The notes below the pieces were generated by a model, which worked only from the letters and a program-made list of their open reading frames with translations, ran no database searches and was not told the origin of the DNA. Shown here in pieces: positions 23,407 through 32,374 of a stretch of 44,540 nt of DNA (position 1 is its first letter; each line of letters opens with the position of its first letter). Source of the stretch: Candidatus Mediterraneibacter norwichensis (GTDB taxonomy: Bacteria; Bacillota; Clostridia; Lachnospirales; Lachnospiraceae); NCBI GenBank assembly GCA_019112765.1, contig DXIU01000077.1:1-44540 (forward strand), read 5' to 3'. The position numbers were made by a program, and so were the translations under genes.

Positions 23407-25449
23407 ATGAAAAACAGTCGTTCAGGAATAAAAATATACCGGACAGGGGCGGAGAAAATCCGTAAGAATCGGGGAATTCTCCCTCTGTTTCTTCTGCAGA
23501 CAACTGTGATGTGCGTACTTATGATTTTGTGGTGGAATGCGTTTCTGTCTGTGTTTCATATGCCTTTCCACAAAGGATGGCTGTATGCCGGCAGCTGTGT
23601 CTGGATTGTTCTGTTTGGATGGGCAGGCAGAAAGTTCCGCTGGAAGGCCGCGGCTGCCGGACTGACAGCCGCGGGAATGCTCCTGTGGCTTTACAGGGAT
23701 GTTATATTCCGCCTGTATCAGTGGACTGTGCGGAATTATACTTCTGTATTTTCCGGACAGCCGGAAGGAGATGCGGCTTTCAGCGGTATAGCTGTACTGG
23801 CTGCGGTTCCGGTCGTCGAACTTCTTCTGACTGTGCAGAGAAGAGGCAGAGGAAAAGGCTGGGCTGCTCTGGTTCTTGCAGTTCCCTTTTTTGCTGCCGC
23901 GGCTGCAGGAGAATTTCAGAGCGCGCTGCCGGCATGGTTTCTGATTGTGGGAGCAGCAGTTTATTTTGCGTCTGCAGGGCTGGAAAAAGGACGGCCGGAG
24001 AATGGAAAAAAGTTTTTTGTATGGAAACATGCAGTGCTTTCCGTTCTTCTTTCAGCGGCTCTGGCTTTTGTCTCTTTTCAGGCCGGAAAGCTGCTGGATG
24101 TACAGCGGAATGCGCAAAACGGATATTATCTTCAGACCCGAAGCCTGATCCGGGCGGAAGTGATCGGAGGGGTGCGGGATCTGCTGGAGCGGAGCAGGGG
24201 AGAAGGACAGACGGAAGAGAATGCACGTCCGGATGAGGAAAGCAGTTCTGCAGATTCTGAAAGGAATGCGGAAGAAAGCGGAGAGTCTTCTTATTCTGAT
24301 ATCCTGTCTCCGGCAGATGAAAGCGGGATGGAAGATCTGGGCAGCCTTGCCTATTTCCGGCCTGAGTCCGGGCAGGTATCTTCTATTGATGTAGATGAAA
24401 AACCTGAGGGAACAGTATATGTTCTGACAAGATGGGGAGTTACTTATTCTGACAATGCATGGACAGAGGAGGATATCACAACTTCTGTACTGACTCCTCC
24501 GGAGGGATACAGAAGTTATCCGGAAGAACTCCGGGACACGCTGGAAATGTTATGCGGCAGCTGGGATACCGCAGATTTCGGGGATGTGAGTCAGGCAATC
24601 ACCAGAGAATTGTCTGAAAGAGCAGTATATGACACGAATCCCGGTGCAACGCCGGCAGGGAAAGATTTCGTAGAGTATTTCCTCCTGGAAAATCATAAGG
24701 GTTTCTGCGTTCACTTTGCCACGGCTGCTGCACTGATGTACCGGTACTGCGGATATACCGCAAGGTATGCGGAAGGGTATGCGGTACCCGCCTCTGCCTT
24801 TCAGCAGAACAGTTCCGGCGGATATACGGCGCAGATCACCGGAAGCATGGGACATGCATGGTGCCAGGTGTATGAGGAACAGACAGGAGAATGGGAAGAT
24901 ATGGAACACACGCCGCCTGCGCCGGAAGGAGCGGATATCCGGCCACCGGCGGCGGATTCCGCGGATTTTGCCGGGCAGCGGGACGAAGGAACAGAGGGGG
25001 AAAGAAATTCGGATTCCTCCCGTCTGGTGTTCAGATGGTCGGCGGCTGTACTGGGGATGGTTGCTGCGGCTGTAGTTATATTTCTGGTCCAGGCGGCGGT
25101 CCGGCTTGGGCGCAGAAAGAAAAGATTTGCCCGCAGAAAAAGCGGCGAAGGTATCCGCGAAATGTATGCCGCCCTGATAAAGACAGCAGAATTTCAGGGA
25201 GTGAAGATCAAAGATCCGCTGGAAAAGAGTACACCGGAATGTCTGGAAATGGAATATCCGGAGCTGAAAAAAGAGGAGTGGAACTGGCTGTACAACTGCG
25301 TCCTGGCAGCCATGTTTTATCACCTGGATAATGAGAAAAAAGACTGGAAAAAAATGAAAATACTTTATACCCGTTTCGGAAAGGCAGCCCGGGGGCGCAT
25401 GAGCTGGAAAAAACGTCTGCTGTACAGATATGTTTACTGTCTGGGCTAG
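23407..25449 (+). CDS. Membrane transglutaminase-like protein
   Basis: The 680-residue protein has about six N-terminal membrane segments (to about residue 225), an acidic Ser/Glu linker, then a transglutaminase-core domain with the full triad: C434 in KGFCVHFA, H483 in GHAWCQVY and D498 in EDMEHTP. A further membrane helix (FRWSAAVLGMVAAAVVIF) and a C-terminal DUF4129-like helical tail (GIREMYAALIKTAEF) follow. It may be a cysteine peptidase or crosslinker acting outside the membrane. ATG 23407 with GGGGAGAAA upstream is preferred over 23353, which overlaps the DUF58 gene. It is the third gene of the moxR unit. Confidence 0.87.
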   Translation: MKNSRSGIKIYRTGAEKIRKNRGILPLFLLQTTVMCVLMILWWNAFLSVFHMPFHKGWLYAGSCVWIVLFGWAGRKFRWKAAAAGLTAAGMLLWLYRDVIFRLYQWTVRNYTSVFSGQPEGDAAFSGIAVLAAVPVVELLLTVQRRGRGKGWAALVLAVPFFAAAAAGEFQSALPAWFLIVGAAVYFASAGLEKGRPENGKKFFVWKHAVLSVLLSAALAFVSFQAGKLLDVQRNAQNGYYLQTRSLIRAEVIGGVRDLLERSRGEGQTEENARPDEESSSADSERNAEESGESSYSDILSPADESGMEDLGSLAYFRPESGQVSSIDVDEKPEGTVYVLTRWGVTYSDNAWTEEDITTSVLTPPEGYRSYPEELRDTLEMLCGSWDTADFGDVSQAITRELSERAVYDTNPGATPAGKDFVEYFLLENHKGFCVHFATAAALMYRYCGYTARYAEGYAVPASAFQQNSSGGYTAQITGSMGHAWCQVYEEQTGEWEDMEHTPPAPEGADIRPPAADSADFAGQRDEGTEGERNSDSSRLVFRWSAAVLGMVAAAVVIFLVQAAVRLGRRKKRFARRKSGEGIREMYAALIKTAEFQGVKIKDPLEKSTPECLEMEYPELKKEEWNWLYNCVLAAMFYHLDNEKKDWKKMKILYTRFGKAARGRMSWKKRLLYRYVYCLG

Positions 25450-25518
25450 AAGACAGCCGAAACGCAGAGAAATATTTTGCATGCAATCAGCAAGGAACAG
25501 GAAAGAGAGGAGCTTCTG

Positions 25519-25968
25519 ATGATACGGAAATTTAACAGAAACGATAAACAGATTTATATAGAGATGGCACATGAGTTTTATCATTCGGATGCAGTGCTTC
25601 ATCCGGTGCCGGATGAACATTTTGGAAAAACAGTGGAGGAAGCACTGCGGAAGGATGGCTTTGCTGAAATTTTTATGCTGGAGTATGACGGGACTCCGGC
25701 CGGATATGTTCTGACAGCAAAAAGTTTTTCGCAGGAGGCCGGCGGAATGGTTGTATGGATTGAGGAAATTTATATCCGCAGCGCATATCGCTCCAAAGGG
25801 CTTGGCAGGGAATTTTTTGCTTATCTGGAAGAGAACAGAGGCAGTGATGTGGTCAGACTGCGGCTGGAAGTAGAAGAAGATAATATCCGGGCTATCAGTC
25901 TTTACAGAAAAATCGGATATGAAAAACTGGATTATATGCAGATGATTAAAGATTTCCGGGCAAAATAA
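25519..25968 (+). CDS. GNAT-family N-acetyltransferase
   Basis: The 149-residue cytoplasmic protein has the Gcn5-related fold. IRKFNRNDKQIYIEM forms the N-terminal strand and helix, WIEEIYIRSAYRSKGLG carries the acetyl-CoA pyrophosphate loop (R-S-K-G-L-G), and ISLYRKIGYEKLDYMQM is the typical C-terminal motif B region. The ATG at 25519 follows AGAGAGGAG; an earlier ATG at 25477 lacks a site. The acceptor substrate cannot be predicted. It may be cotranscribed with the transglutaminase gene 69 bases upstream. Confidence 0.87.
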   Translation: MIRKFNRNDKQIYIEMAHEFYHSDAVLHPVPDEHFGKTVEEALRKDGFAEIFMLEYDGTPAGYVLTAKSFSQEAGGMVVWIEEIYIRSAYRSKGLGREFFAYLEENRGSDVVRLRLEVEEDNIRAISLYRKIGYEKLDYMQMIKDFRAK

Positions 25969-26026
25969 GACAAGCGAAAGAGTGTATGCGTGTATACAAT
26001 CCGGCTTAAATTCTTTGATTCTACCA

Positions 26027-26056
26027 TTGCAAGACATATATGAATGATGATATAAT
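26027..26056 (+). promoter_or_regulatory. Sigma-A promoter for the DUF5717 operon
   Basis: TTGCAA (26027-26032) and TATAAT (26051-26056) are separated by 18 bases, with TGA extending the -10. The leader before the TTG start is about 53 bases. Confidence 0.65.
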
Positions 26057-26115
26057 TCATAGTAGCGGTTTTTTGTCTTTTGGGCGAAAACAAGAATTGT
26101 GAGTAGGTGACTGAT

Positions 26116-29100
26116 TTGAAAAATAAGATCAAACGTTTTGCCAAAGGAGATTTTCATATTCCACAGCCGGATATTATTTTCCCTGAGACCCGGATTGTTA
26201 TGAGAGTCGGAGAGGGAGAAAAATACAGGGGAAGTTTCTCTCTTCAGAATCAGGGGGAAGGAACGATCCGCGGCCTTGTATATCCATCCTCTTACCGTGT
26301 GGTCTGTGATGAGCAGGGCTTTGACGGAAATCCGGTAAATATTTATTATACATATGACGGAACAGGACTTGTGCCGGGGCATGTAGAGCATGGAAAGTTT
26401 ACAATTGTATGCAATGGCGGGGAATACGATATTGCTTTTACAGCTATTATTGAAAAACCCTATGTGATGACGAGCTACGGGAAGATTCAGAGCCTGGAGG
26501 ACTTTAAAAAACTGTCCTTCCGGGATGCTGCTGAGGCAGTGAAGCTGTTCCGTTCCAGAGATTTTTACGAGATTCTGAAATATGAAGACCGGCGGATTCA
26601 GGCTCTTTATGACAATATGCGCAGATGGGAGCTGGATCAGCATGCCCTGGAGGAATTCCTTGTGGGATGCAAGCAGAAGGAAAAGATTTTCCTTACTCTG
26701 GAGGAGGAAAGCAGGGCCTTTATTTCACTTTCGGAAGCCCGGAAAGAAACGTTTACCATAAAAAAGAATACCTGGGGATATCTGGAAATTGATGTGCGCA
26801 CGGAAGGAGATTTTCTGTACGTGGAGCATACCAGGATTACAACAGAAGAGTTTATCGGAAATTCCTATCGTCTTGAGTATTTTATTACCATAGAGAAACT
26901 GCACAGAGGAAGCAATTTCGGAAGAATCATACTTGAGACGCCTTATGAGACGCTGACTTATGAGATTGTTGTAGAGAAGGATATCAACAGAGAAGAGGAT
27001 CACAGGGCGAACGCCCGTGAATTCGCGGGAATTGTTAAAAATTACCTGAAATATGAGAGCGGGAAAATGGATCTGAACTCCTGGGTGGAAGAAGCGCTGA
27101 AAAGAATCGGCCACTTAAGAGATGCAGATCCGAAAAATGAAATATATCTTCTGGTGCATGCGCACATCTGTCTGATCGGAGGAAAGGCGGATGAGGCAAA
27201 ATGGCTTCTGGAGTCCTATAATTATAACCGGTTCGCCATTGGAAGAGATGTGGAGATGAGTTCTTATTATCTCTACCTGACGACACTTTTAAGCAATGAT
27301 ACCATCGGACAGCGCAGAGTTGCGGAAGAACTGTCAAAGTCGTTTATGAAACATCCGGACAGCTGGAAGATTCTCTGTATGCTCGTTGAGGTGGATTCGG
27401 AATATAAGATTTACAGTGAGAGGCTGCGGGCGCTGGAAAAACAGTTCTATGAGGAGAAGTCCCACAGTATCTGGTTCTATCTCCAGGTATTCCGCTGCTT
27501 CCGGGAGAAAAGCTCTTCCCTGAAAAAACTGGGGACATTCGAGGTGCGTGTGCTTCTCTTTGCGGTGAAACACAGGCTTATGACAAGGGAGCTTGCGCTT
27601 TATACGGCAAACCTGGCCAGCCAGATGAAGGTGTTTGATAAACATCTGTATAATGTGCTTGTCCAGTCGTACGGAATGTATAAAGAGTCCATGATTCTTA
27701 CGGCAATCTGTACACTTCTGATCAAAGGCAACTGTGTGGACAGCATTTATTTCAAATGGTATCAGAAAGCGGTGGAGTCTGAGCTTAAGATTGCTCAGCT
27801 TTACGAGTATTATATGGCTTCTGTGATACCGGACCGGTTCCATAAAGCGCTCCCCAGGTCTGTCTACCTGTATTTTATGCATGGGAATTCTCTGAATTAT
27901 CAGAAGTGCGCGTTCCTCTATGCGAATCTTATTACATACGAGGATGAAACCAGTGAAATCTATGCGCATTACAGGGATGAGATGGAGGCGTTCGCGTGGA
28001 ATCAGCTGGATCGGCGGAATGTGGACGAACAGCTCCGGATAATTTACAAACGGTTTATTTCTGAGTCGCAGATGAATCCGGAGAGAGTGAAAGCTCTCTA
28101 TGACATTTGTCATGCATACCAGATTACGACCAGAGTGCCGAATATGAAGTATATACATGTGATCTCGGAAGACGGAACCATTACGCAGAAGGCGGCTTAT
28201 ACGGAAAACGGCGCAAGGGTATTCCTGTATTCAAAGACAGACAGACTGGTGTGGGAGGCAAGAGACGGAAGACATTATACGGATTCGATTCCCTATGAGA
28301 GCCGCCGGATGTTTTATGAACTCCGCTATATGGATATGTGCAGAAAATATATTAACGGGCTGCGCCGGAACCGTCTGGAGGAGGAGAAGGAAGAGCTGAC
28401 TCTGGAACTGGTGCGGGAAAAGGGGCTGGAAAATTTTAAGGAAGAAGAAATTTTCAGCCTGTGCAGCAGGACAATACGGGAAAACAATTATGAAAATGAT
28501 GATTTCCTGACATATATCTGTTTTGACCTGTTTCTGAAACAGCAGTACGACAAGGTGATTCTTACCTATCTGGCCAACTATTACTGCGGCGCTACTCTTG
28601 ACATGAAACTGCTCTGGAGAGAGGCAAGAGATTATGAGGTTCATACCCATAAGCTGGCAGAGCGTATTCTGACACAGATGCTGTTCTCAGAAGAGCTGTT
28701 CCAGGAAGCCCAGATTTTTGAGCAGTACTATGCGGAAGGAGCATATTTCCGCCTCCAGCAGGCGTATCTGGCCTATGTGTCCAGAGAATATGTGGTGGAA
28801 TCCAGGAAGATCAGCCGCAGTATCATTGATATAATCTGTCGGGAGTACGAAAAGGGAGAAGACACCATAGATATCTGTAAAATTGCCGTTCTGAAATATT
28901 ATTCCGGGAAGGAGTACAACTCCCAGACACGCAGAACGCTTAAGAAATTTCTTCAGGAACTGTGCGGCAAACAGATTTACTTCCCATTCTTTCTGGCTTA
29001 TGAAAAGGACTGGCTTATTGAACTGCAGCTCTGGGACAAGACGCTGATCGAGTATAAGGGACAGAAGGGAAGCCGTGTAATGCTTTACTATCAGCTGCAG

Positions 29101-29409
29101 AAGGGCGGGCTTGAGCAGGCGGATTATTCTACAGAAATACTGACGCCGATGTATGAAAATCTGTATGTGAAGAAATTTGTCCTTTTTGCTAATGAAAAGC
29201 TGAAATACTATTTCAAAGAGACGATAGACGGAAATTCCTACCGCAGCGACAAGGAAACCTGTGTGCGAAGGGCGGAGCCGGGAGAGCAGGGCAGATTCGG
29301 AAGACTTAATGATATTCTGATAGAGACAGATCCCAGAGAGCGGGAGAAAAAAATGAGAGAGTATGCGCTGGAAGATGCATGTGCGGCGCGGATGTTTGTA
29401 CAGTATTAA
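26116..29409 (+). CDS. DUF5717-type large protein: beta domains plus helical repeats
   Basis: I recognise this as the DUF5717-like family of Lachnospiraceae; no function is known. The 1097-residue protein has no signal or membrane segment, so it should be cytoplasmic. Residues about 15-115 look like an immunoglobulin-like beta-sandwich (PETRIVMRVGEGEKYRGSFS, then NQGEGTIRGLVYPSS). A second beta domain spans about 195-285. About 290-1000 is mostly helical with TPR-like spacing (VHAHICLIGGKADEAKWLL, VAEELSKSFMKHPDSWKIL). A short beta insert is near residue 680. The TTG at 26116 is chosen because AGGTGA lies just upstream; a GTG at 26107 would add three residues. An actin/Hsp70-like gene follows after 15 bases. 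Confidence 0.8.
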   Translation: MKNKIKRFAKGDFHIPQPDIIFPETRIVMRVGEGEKYRGSFSLQNQGEGTIRGLVYPSSYRVVCDEQGFDGNPVNIYYTYDGTGLVPGHVEHGKFTIVCNGGEYDIAFTAIIEKPYVMTSYGKIQSLEDFKKLSFRDAAEAVKLFRSRDFYEILKYEDRRIQALYDNMRRWELDQHALEEFLVGCKQKEKIFLTLEEESRAFISLSEARKETFTIKKNTWGYLEIDVRTEGDFLYVEHTRITTEEFIGNSYRLEYFITIEKLHRGSNFGRIILETPYETLTYEIVVEKDINREEDHRANAREFAGIVKNYLKYESGKMDLNSWVEEALKRIGHLRDADPKNEIYLLVHAHICLIGGKADEAKWLLESYNYNRFAIGRDVEMSSYYLYLTTLLSNDTIGQRRVAEELSKSFMKHPDSWKILCMLVEVDSEYKIYSERLRALEKQFYEEKSHSIWFYLQVFRCFREKSSSLKKLGTFEVRVLLFAVKHRLMTRELALYTANLASQMKVFDKHLYNVLVQSYGMYKESMILTAICTLLIKGNCVDSIYFKWYQKAVESELKIAQLYEYYMASVIPDRFHKALPRSVYLYFMHGNSLNYQKCAFLYANLITYEDETSEIYAHYRDEMEAFAWNQLDRRNVDEQLRIIYKRFISESQMNPERVKALYDICHAYQITTRVPNMKYIHVISEDGTITQKAAYTENGARVFLYSKTDRLVWEARDGRHYTDSIPYESRRMFYELRYMDMCRKYINGLRRNRLEEEKEELTLELVREKGLENFKEEEIFSLCSRTIRENNYENDDFLTYICFDLFLKQQYDKVILTYLANYYCGATLDMKLLWREARDYEVHTHKLAERILTQMLFSEELFQEAQIFEQYYAEGAYFRLQQAYLAYVSREYVVESRKISRSIIDIICREYEKGEDTIDICKIAVLKYYSGKEYNSQTRRTLKKFLQELCGKQIYFPFFLAYEKDWLIELQLWDKTLIEYKGQKGSRVMLYYQLQKGGLEQADYSTEILTPMYENLYVKKFVLFANEKLKYYFKETIDGNSYRSDKETCVRRAEPGEQGRFGRLNDILIETDPREREKKMREYALEDACAARMFVQY

Positions 29410-29424
29410 GGAGGTTGTCTTTTT

Positions 29425-30708
29425 ATGGGGCAGGGCAGCATAATCGGATATGAAATAAATGAAAAGACATGCCAGATCAGTTATTATAATGATCAGCAGC
29501 TTGAGCCGGATACTCTTGAGGTAGATGCCGACAATTACCAGATCCCTCTGATTATCGGAAAACTCAGGGATACATGGGCCTACGGCAAAGAGGCGAAGAG
29601 ACTTGTTACCATCAAAGAGGGCTTTACGGTTACCCGGCTTCTGAGCAAGAGTCTGGCAGGCGACCGGATCGAATTCGGGGAGGAGACATATGACGCGGTA
29701 TGGCTTCTGTCTCAGTTTATTCAGATGTCCCTCCAGTCCTTTCCGGAAATCGAAGGAATCGTGTTTACCGTGCCTGCGCTGACGGAGGAACTTGCACAGA
29801 TGCTCCGGGGAATTGCTGCGCGGATGAACATCAACAAACGGCATGTTTTTATACAGGATTACAAAGAGAGCTTCTGCAATTATCTGTTCTATCAGCCCAA
29901 AGAACTGTGGCAGTATGACGCGGCGCTGTTCTGCTGTGACAGAAACGAGATCAGAGCGTTTATGCTCCGCAGGCTGAAGCCGGGACTGGGCGGCGGTAAA
30001 ACAACCTTTGTGACAGTAGATGAGGTGGCCAGCGCCCATATGAAAGAGCTGGCCATGGTCTATCCTGTTCTGAATGAGGACAAGGCGAAAGAGGCGGACG
30101 CCATGTTCTGTAAATTTATTGAAAGTGTATTTGACAAGAGGATTGTGTCTTCTGTATTTCTGACAGGAGAAGGATTTGAAAATAACTGGTATCCGAAGGC
30201 ACTCCGGGTTCTCTGCAACGGGCGCAGAGCTTTTATCGGAAATAATCTGTACAGCAAGGGGGCCTGCTATACCGCTTACCGGAAGCTGTTTATGCATATT
30301 GAGAATCCGGTTTATCTCTCTGAGGATAAACTGACGGATCAGATTACCGTGAATATGCGCGTGGATGGACAGGAGATGTGGTATCCTATTGTATCCTGGG
30401 GCGCGCACTGGTATGAGTCAAACAATCAGTGGGAAGTGATCCTGGAGGATGTGGAAGATATCGAGTTCCATATTGAATCCCTGATACAGGGAAATGTACG
30501 GACAGAAAAGATTTCCCTGGAGAAGTACCCGAAGAGGGCGGAATATTCCATGCGCCTTCAGATTGAAACATTGTTTCTGGATGAAAAGACATGCAAAATC
30601 ACCGTAAGGGATGCAGGATTCGGAGACTTTTTCCCGGCCACGGATTTTCGGGAGGAGAAGATAATTCACTTAGGAGGCAATGATGGGAAGTTTAATTCTT
30701 TGTCATGA
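29425..30708 (+). CDS. DUF5716-type actin/Hsp70-like protein
   Basis: The 427-residue cytoplasmic product resembles the DUF5716 family (Wnt-like or Hsp70-like in some annotations). Traces of the actin/Hsp70 ATPase fold are visible: an opening strand pair SIIGYEINEKTCQISYYN where Hsp70 has its phosphate-1 loop, a second half-fold QYDAALFCCDRNEIRAFML, and an adenosine-like segment VFLTGEGFENN followed by FIGNNLYSKGACYTA. The usual glycine/aspartate/threonine nucleotide residues are poorly kept, so ATP binding is doubtful. A beta-rich C-terminal part (about 300-415) could correspond to a substrate-binding-like domain. AAGGAGG precedes the ATG. The next gene overlaps its 3' end. Confidence 0.75.
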   Translation: MGQGSIIGYEINEKTCQISYYNDQQLEPDTLEVDADNYQIPLIIGKLRDTWAYGKEAKRLVTIKEGFTVTRLLSKSLAGDRIEFGEETYDAVWLLSQFIQMSLQSFPEIEGIVFTVPALTEELAQMLRGIAARMNINKRHVFIQDYKESFCNYLFYQPKELWQYDAALFCCDRNEIRAFMLRRLKPGLGGGKTTFVTVDEVASAHMKELAMVYPVLNEDKAKEADAMFCKFIESVFDKRIVSSVFLTGEGFENNWYPKALRVLCNGRRAFIGNNLYSKGACYTAYRKLFMHIENPVYLSEDKLTDQITVNMRVDGQEMWYPIVSWGAHWYESNNQWEVILEDVEDIEFHIESLIQGNVRTEKISLEKYPKRAEYSMRLQIETLFLDEKTCKITVRDAGFGDFFPATDFREEKIIHLGGNDGKFNSLS

Positions 30709-31450
30709 CAGACATGCAGCGCATCCGTATGAAATTACAAGAATTCACTGCAGAATATTTACGATAGAGGAGCTCTGCTATTATCTCTGCAATAATCTTT
30801 ATCTGATTGACTATACGATTATGAATGAGCAGCTCTGCGCCTGGCTGGAAGATGAACTGGGCATGACCAGCCTGGCAGAGAGTCTGAGAGATGTGCTGCG
30901 GCTTCACGGATCTGTGGAAAAATTTGTTCTTACAATATTAAAGGCATCCCGGATATACCGGGAACCGGAGATGATCCGCATTCAGAATGTACTGGAACAT
31001 CTGAAAAACCAGAAAGACATCGAGCGCCAGAAGTACAAAGGGGATAACCTGCTGGAAAGCGGGGAAGTGGAAGAAGCAATCCTCGTATATCAGGCAATTC
31101 TGAATCAGGAGAAGGACGAGACCGTGGATGACAGGTTCTACGGCAAGATCTATGCCGGGCTGGGGGCGGCATACGGAAGGCTGTTCCTCTATCAGGAGTC
31201 GGCAAGAATGTACGACAGGGCTTATCAGATATGCGGGGACGAGACGCTTCTGAAGCCTTATTTATATGCGTCCTACAAATATCTTTCTCTGGAAGAATAT
31301 CATATTCTGATTACCAAGCACGAAGATTATATGCGGATTAACGCTGAAATGCGGCGGGAGATTGATGATGTGAAGAATGGACTGCTGGTTGAACCGGATG
31401 AGGAACTTCTGGAGAAATGGAAACGGCAGCATCGCAGGAGTCACAGTTGA
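30683..31450 (+). CDS. TPR-like protein, third gene of the DUF5717/5716 operon
   Basis: The 255-residue cytoplasmic protein has no named family that I recognise. Residues about 1-110 are helical (FTIEELCYYLCNNLYLIDYT). About 115-210 looks like two or three tetratricopeptide repeats: KYKGDNLLESGEVEEAILVY, then YAGLGAAYGRLFLYQESARMY with DRAYQIC. The tail is basic (KWKRQHRRSHS). ATG 30683 is favoured over the adjacent 30680 by its distance from TAGGAGG (30671-30677). The gene overlaps DUF5716 by 26 bases, so the two are translationally coupled. Its stop codon lies within the -35 element of the next promoter. Confidence 0.75.
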   Translation: MGSLILCHDRHAAHPYEITRIHCRIFTIEELCYYLCNNLYLIDYTIMNEQLCAWLEDELGMTSLAESLRDVLRLHGSVEKFVLTILKASRIYREPEMIRIQNVLEHLKNQKDIERQKYKGDNLLESGEVEEAILVYQAILNQEKDETVDDRFYGKIYAGLGAAYGRLFLYQESARMYDRAYQICGDETLLKPYLYASYKYLSLEEYHILITKHEDYMRINAEMRREIDDVKNGLLVEPDEELLEKWKRQHRRSHS

Positions 31451-31475
31451 CAGAGGGAATACCCTGTGATAGAAT
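31447..31475 (+). promoter_or_regulatory. Near-consensus promoter of the amino-acid ABC importer
   Basis: A perfect TTGACA (31447-31452) and TAGAAT (31470-31475) are spaced by 17 bases, with TGA extending the -10. The TGA stop of the preceding gene (31448-31450) lies inside the -35. A CACCG/CGGTG hairpin (31528-31543) precedes the ribosome site. Confidence 0.8.
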
Positions 31476-31556
31476 ACAACGGTACTTTACTATGGCACAG
31501 TGACTCATTGGTAGAGAAAAAAAGTGACACCGGAACTGCGGTGGTGGGAGGAGAAA

Positions 31557-32354
31557 ATGAAAAGAAGAGTATTAAGCGCATTTTTATGCACAGTTCTTGC
31601 TGTTTCCATGCTGGCGGGATGCGGCTCCACGTCGGGCGGCGATTCTGAAAGCGATATGGAATACGTGAAAGACAAAGGGACCCTGATTGTAGGCATTACA
31701 AATTTTGAGCCTATGGATTATCAGGATGAAAATGGTGAATGGATTGGCTTTGACGCGGATATGGCAAGAGCATTCGGAGAAAGTCTTGGCGTGGACGTGG
31801 AATTTGTAGAAATCGACTGGGACAACAAGATTATGGAGCTGGACAGCAATACCATCGACTGTGTCTGGAACGGCATGACTCTGACGGAAGATGTAACCAG
31901 CGCGATGGAGTGTACAGACGCGTATCTTCAGAATGCGCAGGTGGTTGTTGTTCCGGGAGATGTGGCGGATCAGTATCAGGATGAAGAGAGTCTGGCAGAT
32001 CTGACATTTGCCGTAGAGGCCGGCAGCGCAGGTGAAGATGAGGTTGAGGCAAGAGATCTTGCGTTTAACTCCGTAACGGCCCAGGCGGATGCTCTGATGG
32101 AAGTAGAGGCCGGAACTTCTGACGCGGCAGTAATCGACCTTCTGATGGCAGCAGCCATGATCGGCGAGGGAACCAGCTATTCGGATCTGACTTATACGAT
32201 CAGCTTAAACAGTGAAGAGTACGGCGTCGGATTCCGTAAAGGATCCGATCTGGCTGAAGAACTGAATAAGTTCTTTACAGAGAGCTATGAAGATGGAAGC
32301 ATCCAGAAATGCGCAGAGACATATGGCGTGCAGGCTGCCCTGATTGAGCAGTAA
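31557..32354 (+). CDS. Polar amino-acid ABC transporter substrate-binding lipoprotein
   Basis: The 265-residue product has a lipoprotein signal (MKRRVLSAFLCTVLAVSMLA then GC at the lipobox) and a family 3 solute-binding fold. LIVGITNFEPMDYQDENG opens it, WIGFDADMARAFGESLG follows, and DCVWNGMTLTEDV comes before the hinge. Family members bind glutamine, histidine, arginine, cystine and similar polar amino acids; the ligand here is not decided. ATG 31557 with GGGAGGAG upstream is chosen; an ATG at 31524 would hide the signal. It is followed by its permease and ATPase genes and has its own strong promoter. Confidence 0.93.
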   Translation: MKRRVLSAFLCTVLAVSMLAGCGSTSGGDSESDMEYVKDKGTLIVGITNFEPMDYQDENGEWIGFDADMARAFGESLGVDVEFVEIDWDNKIMELDSNTIDCVWNGMTLTEDVTSAMECTDAYLQNAQVVVVPGDVADQYQDEESLADLTFAVEAGSAGEDEVEARDLAFNSVTAQADALMEVEAGTSDAAVIDLLMAAAMIGEGTSYSDLTYTISLNSEEYGVGFRKGSDLAEELNKFFTESYEDGSIQKCAETYGVQAALIEQ

Positions 32355-32374
32355 AGTGACGACGGAGATGTGAG

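Noticed and set aside
24550..26643. 697-codon open frame on the - strand
   Set aside because: It runs antisense across the transglutaminase, GNAT and DUF5717 genes, has no ribosome site or recognisable motifs, and its product has the Cys/His/Phe-rich composition of a shadow frame.
28687..30408. 573-codon open frame on the - strand
   Set aside because: Antisense to the DUF5717 and DUF5716 genes, which have good starts, ribosome sites and family features; the antisense product has none.
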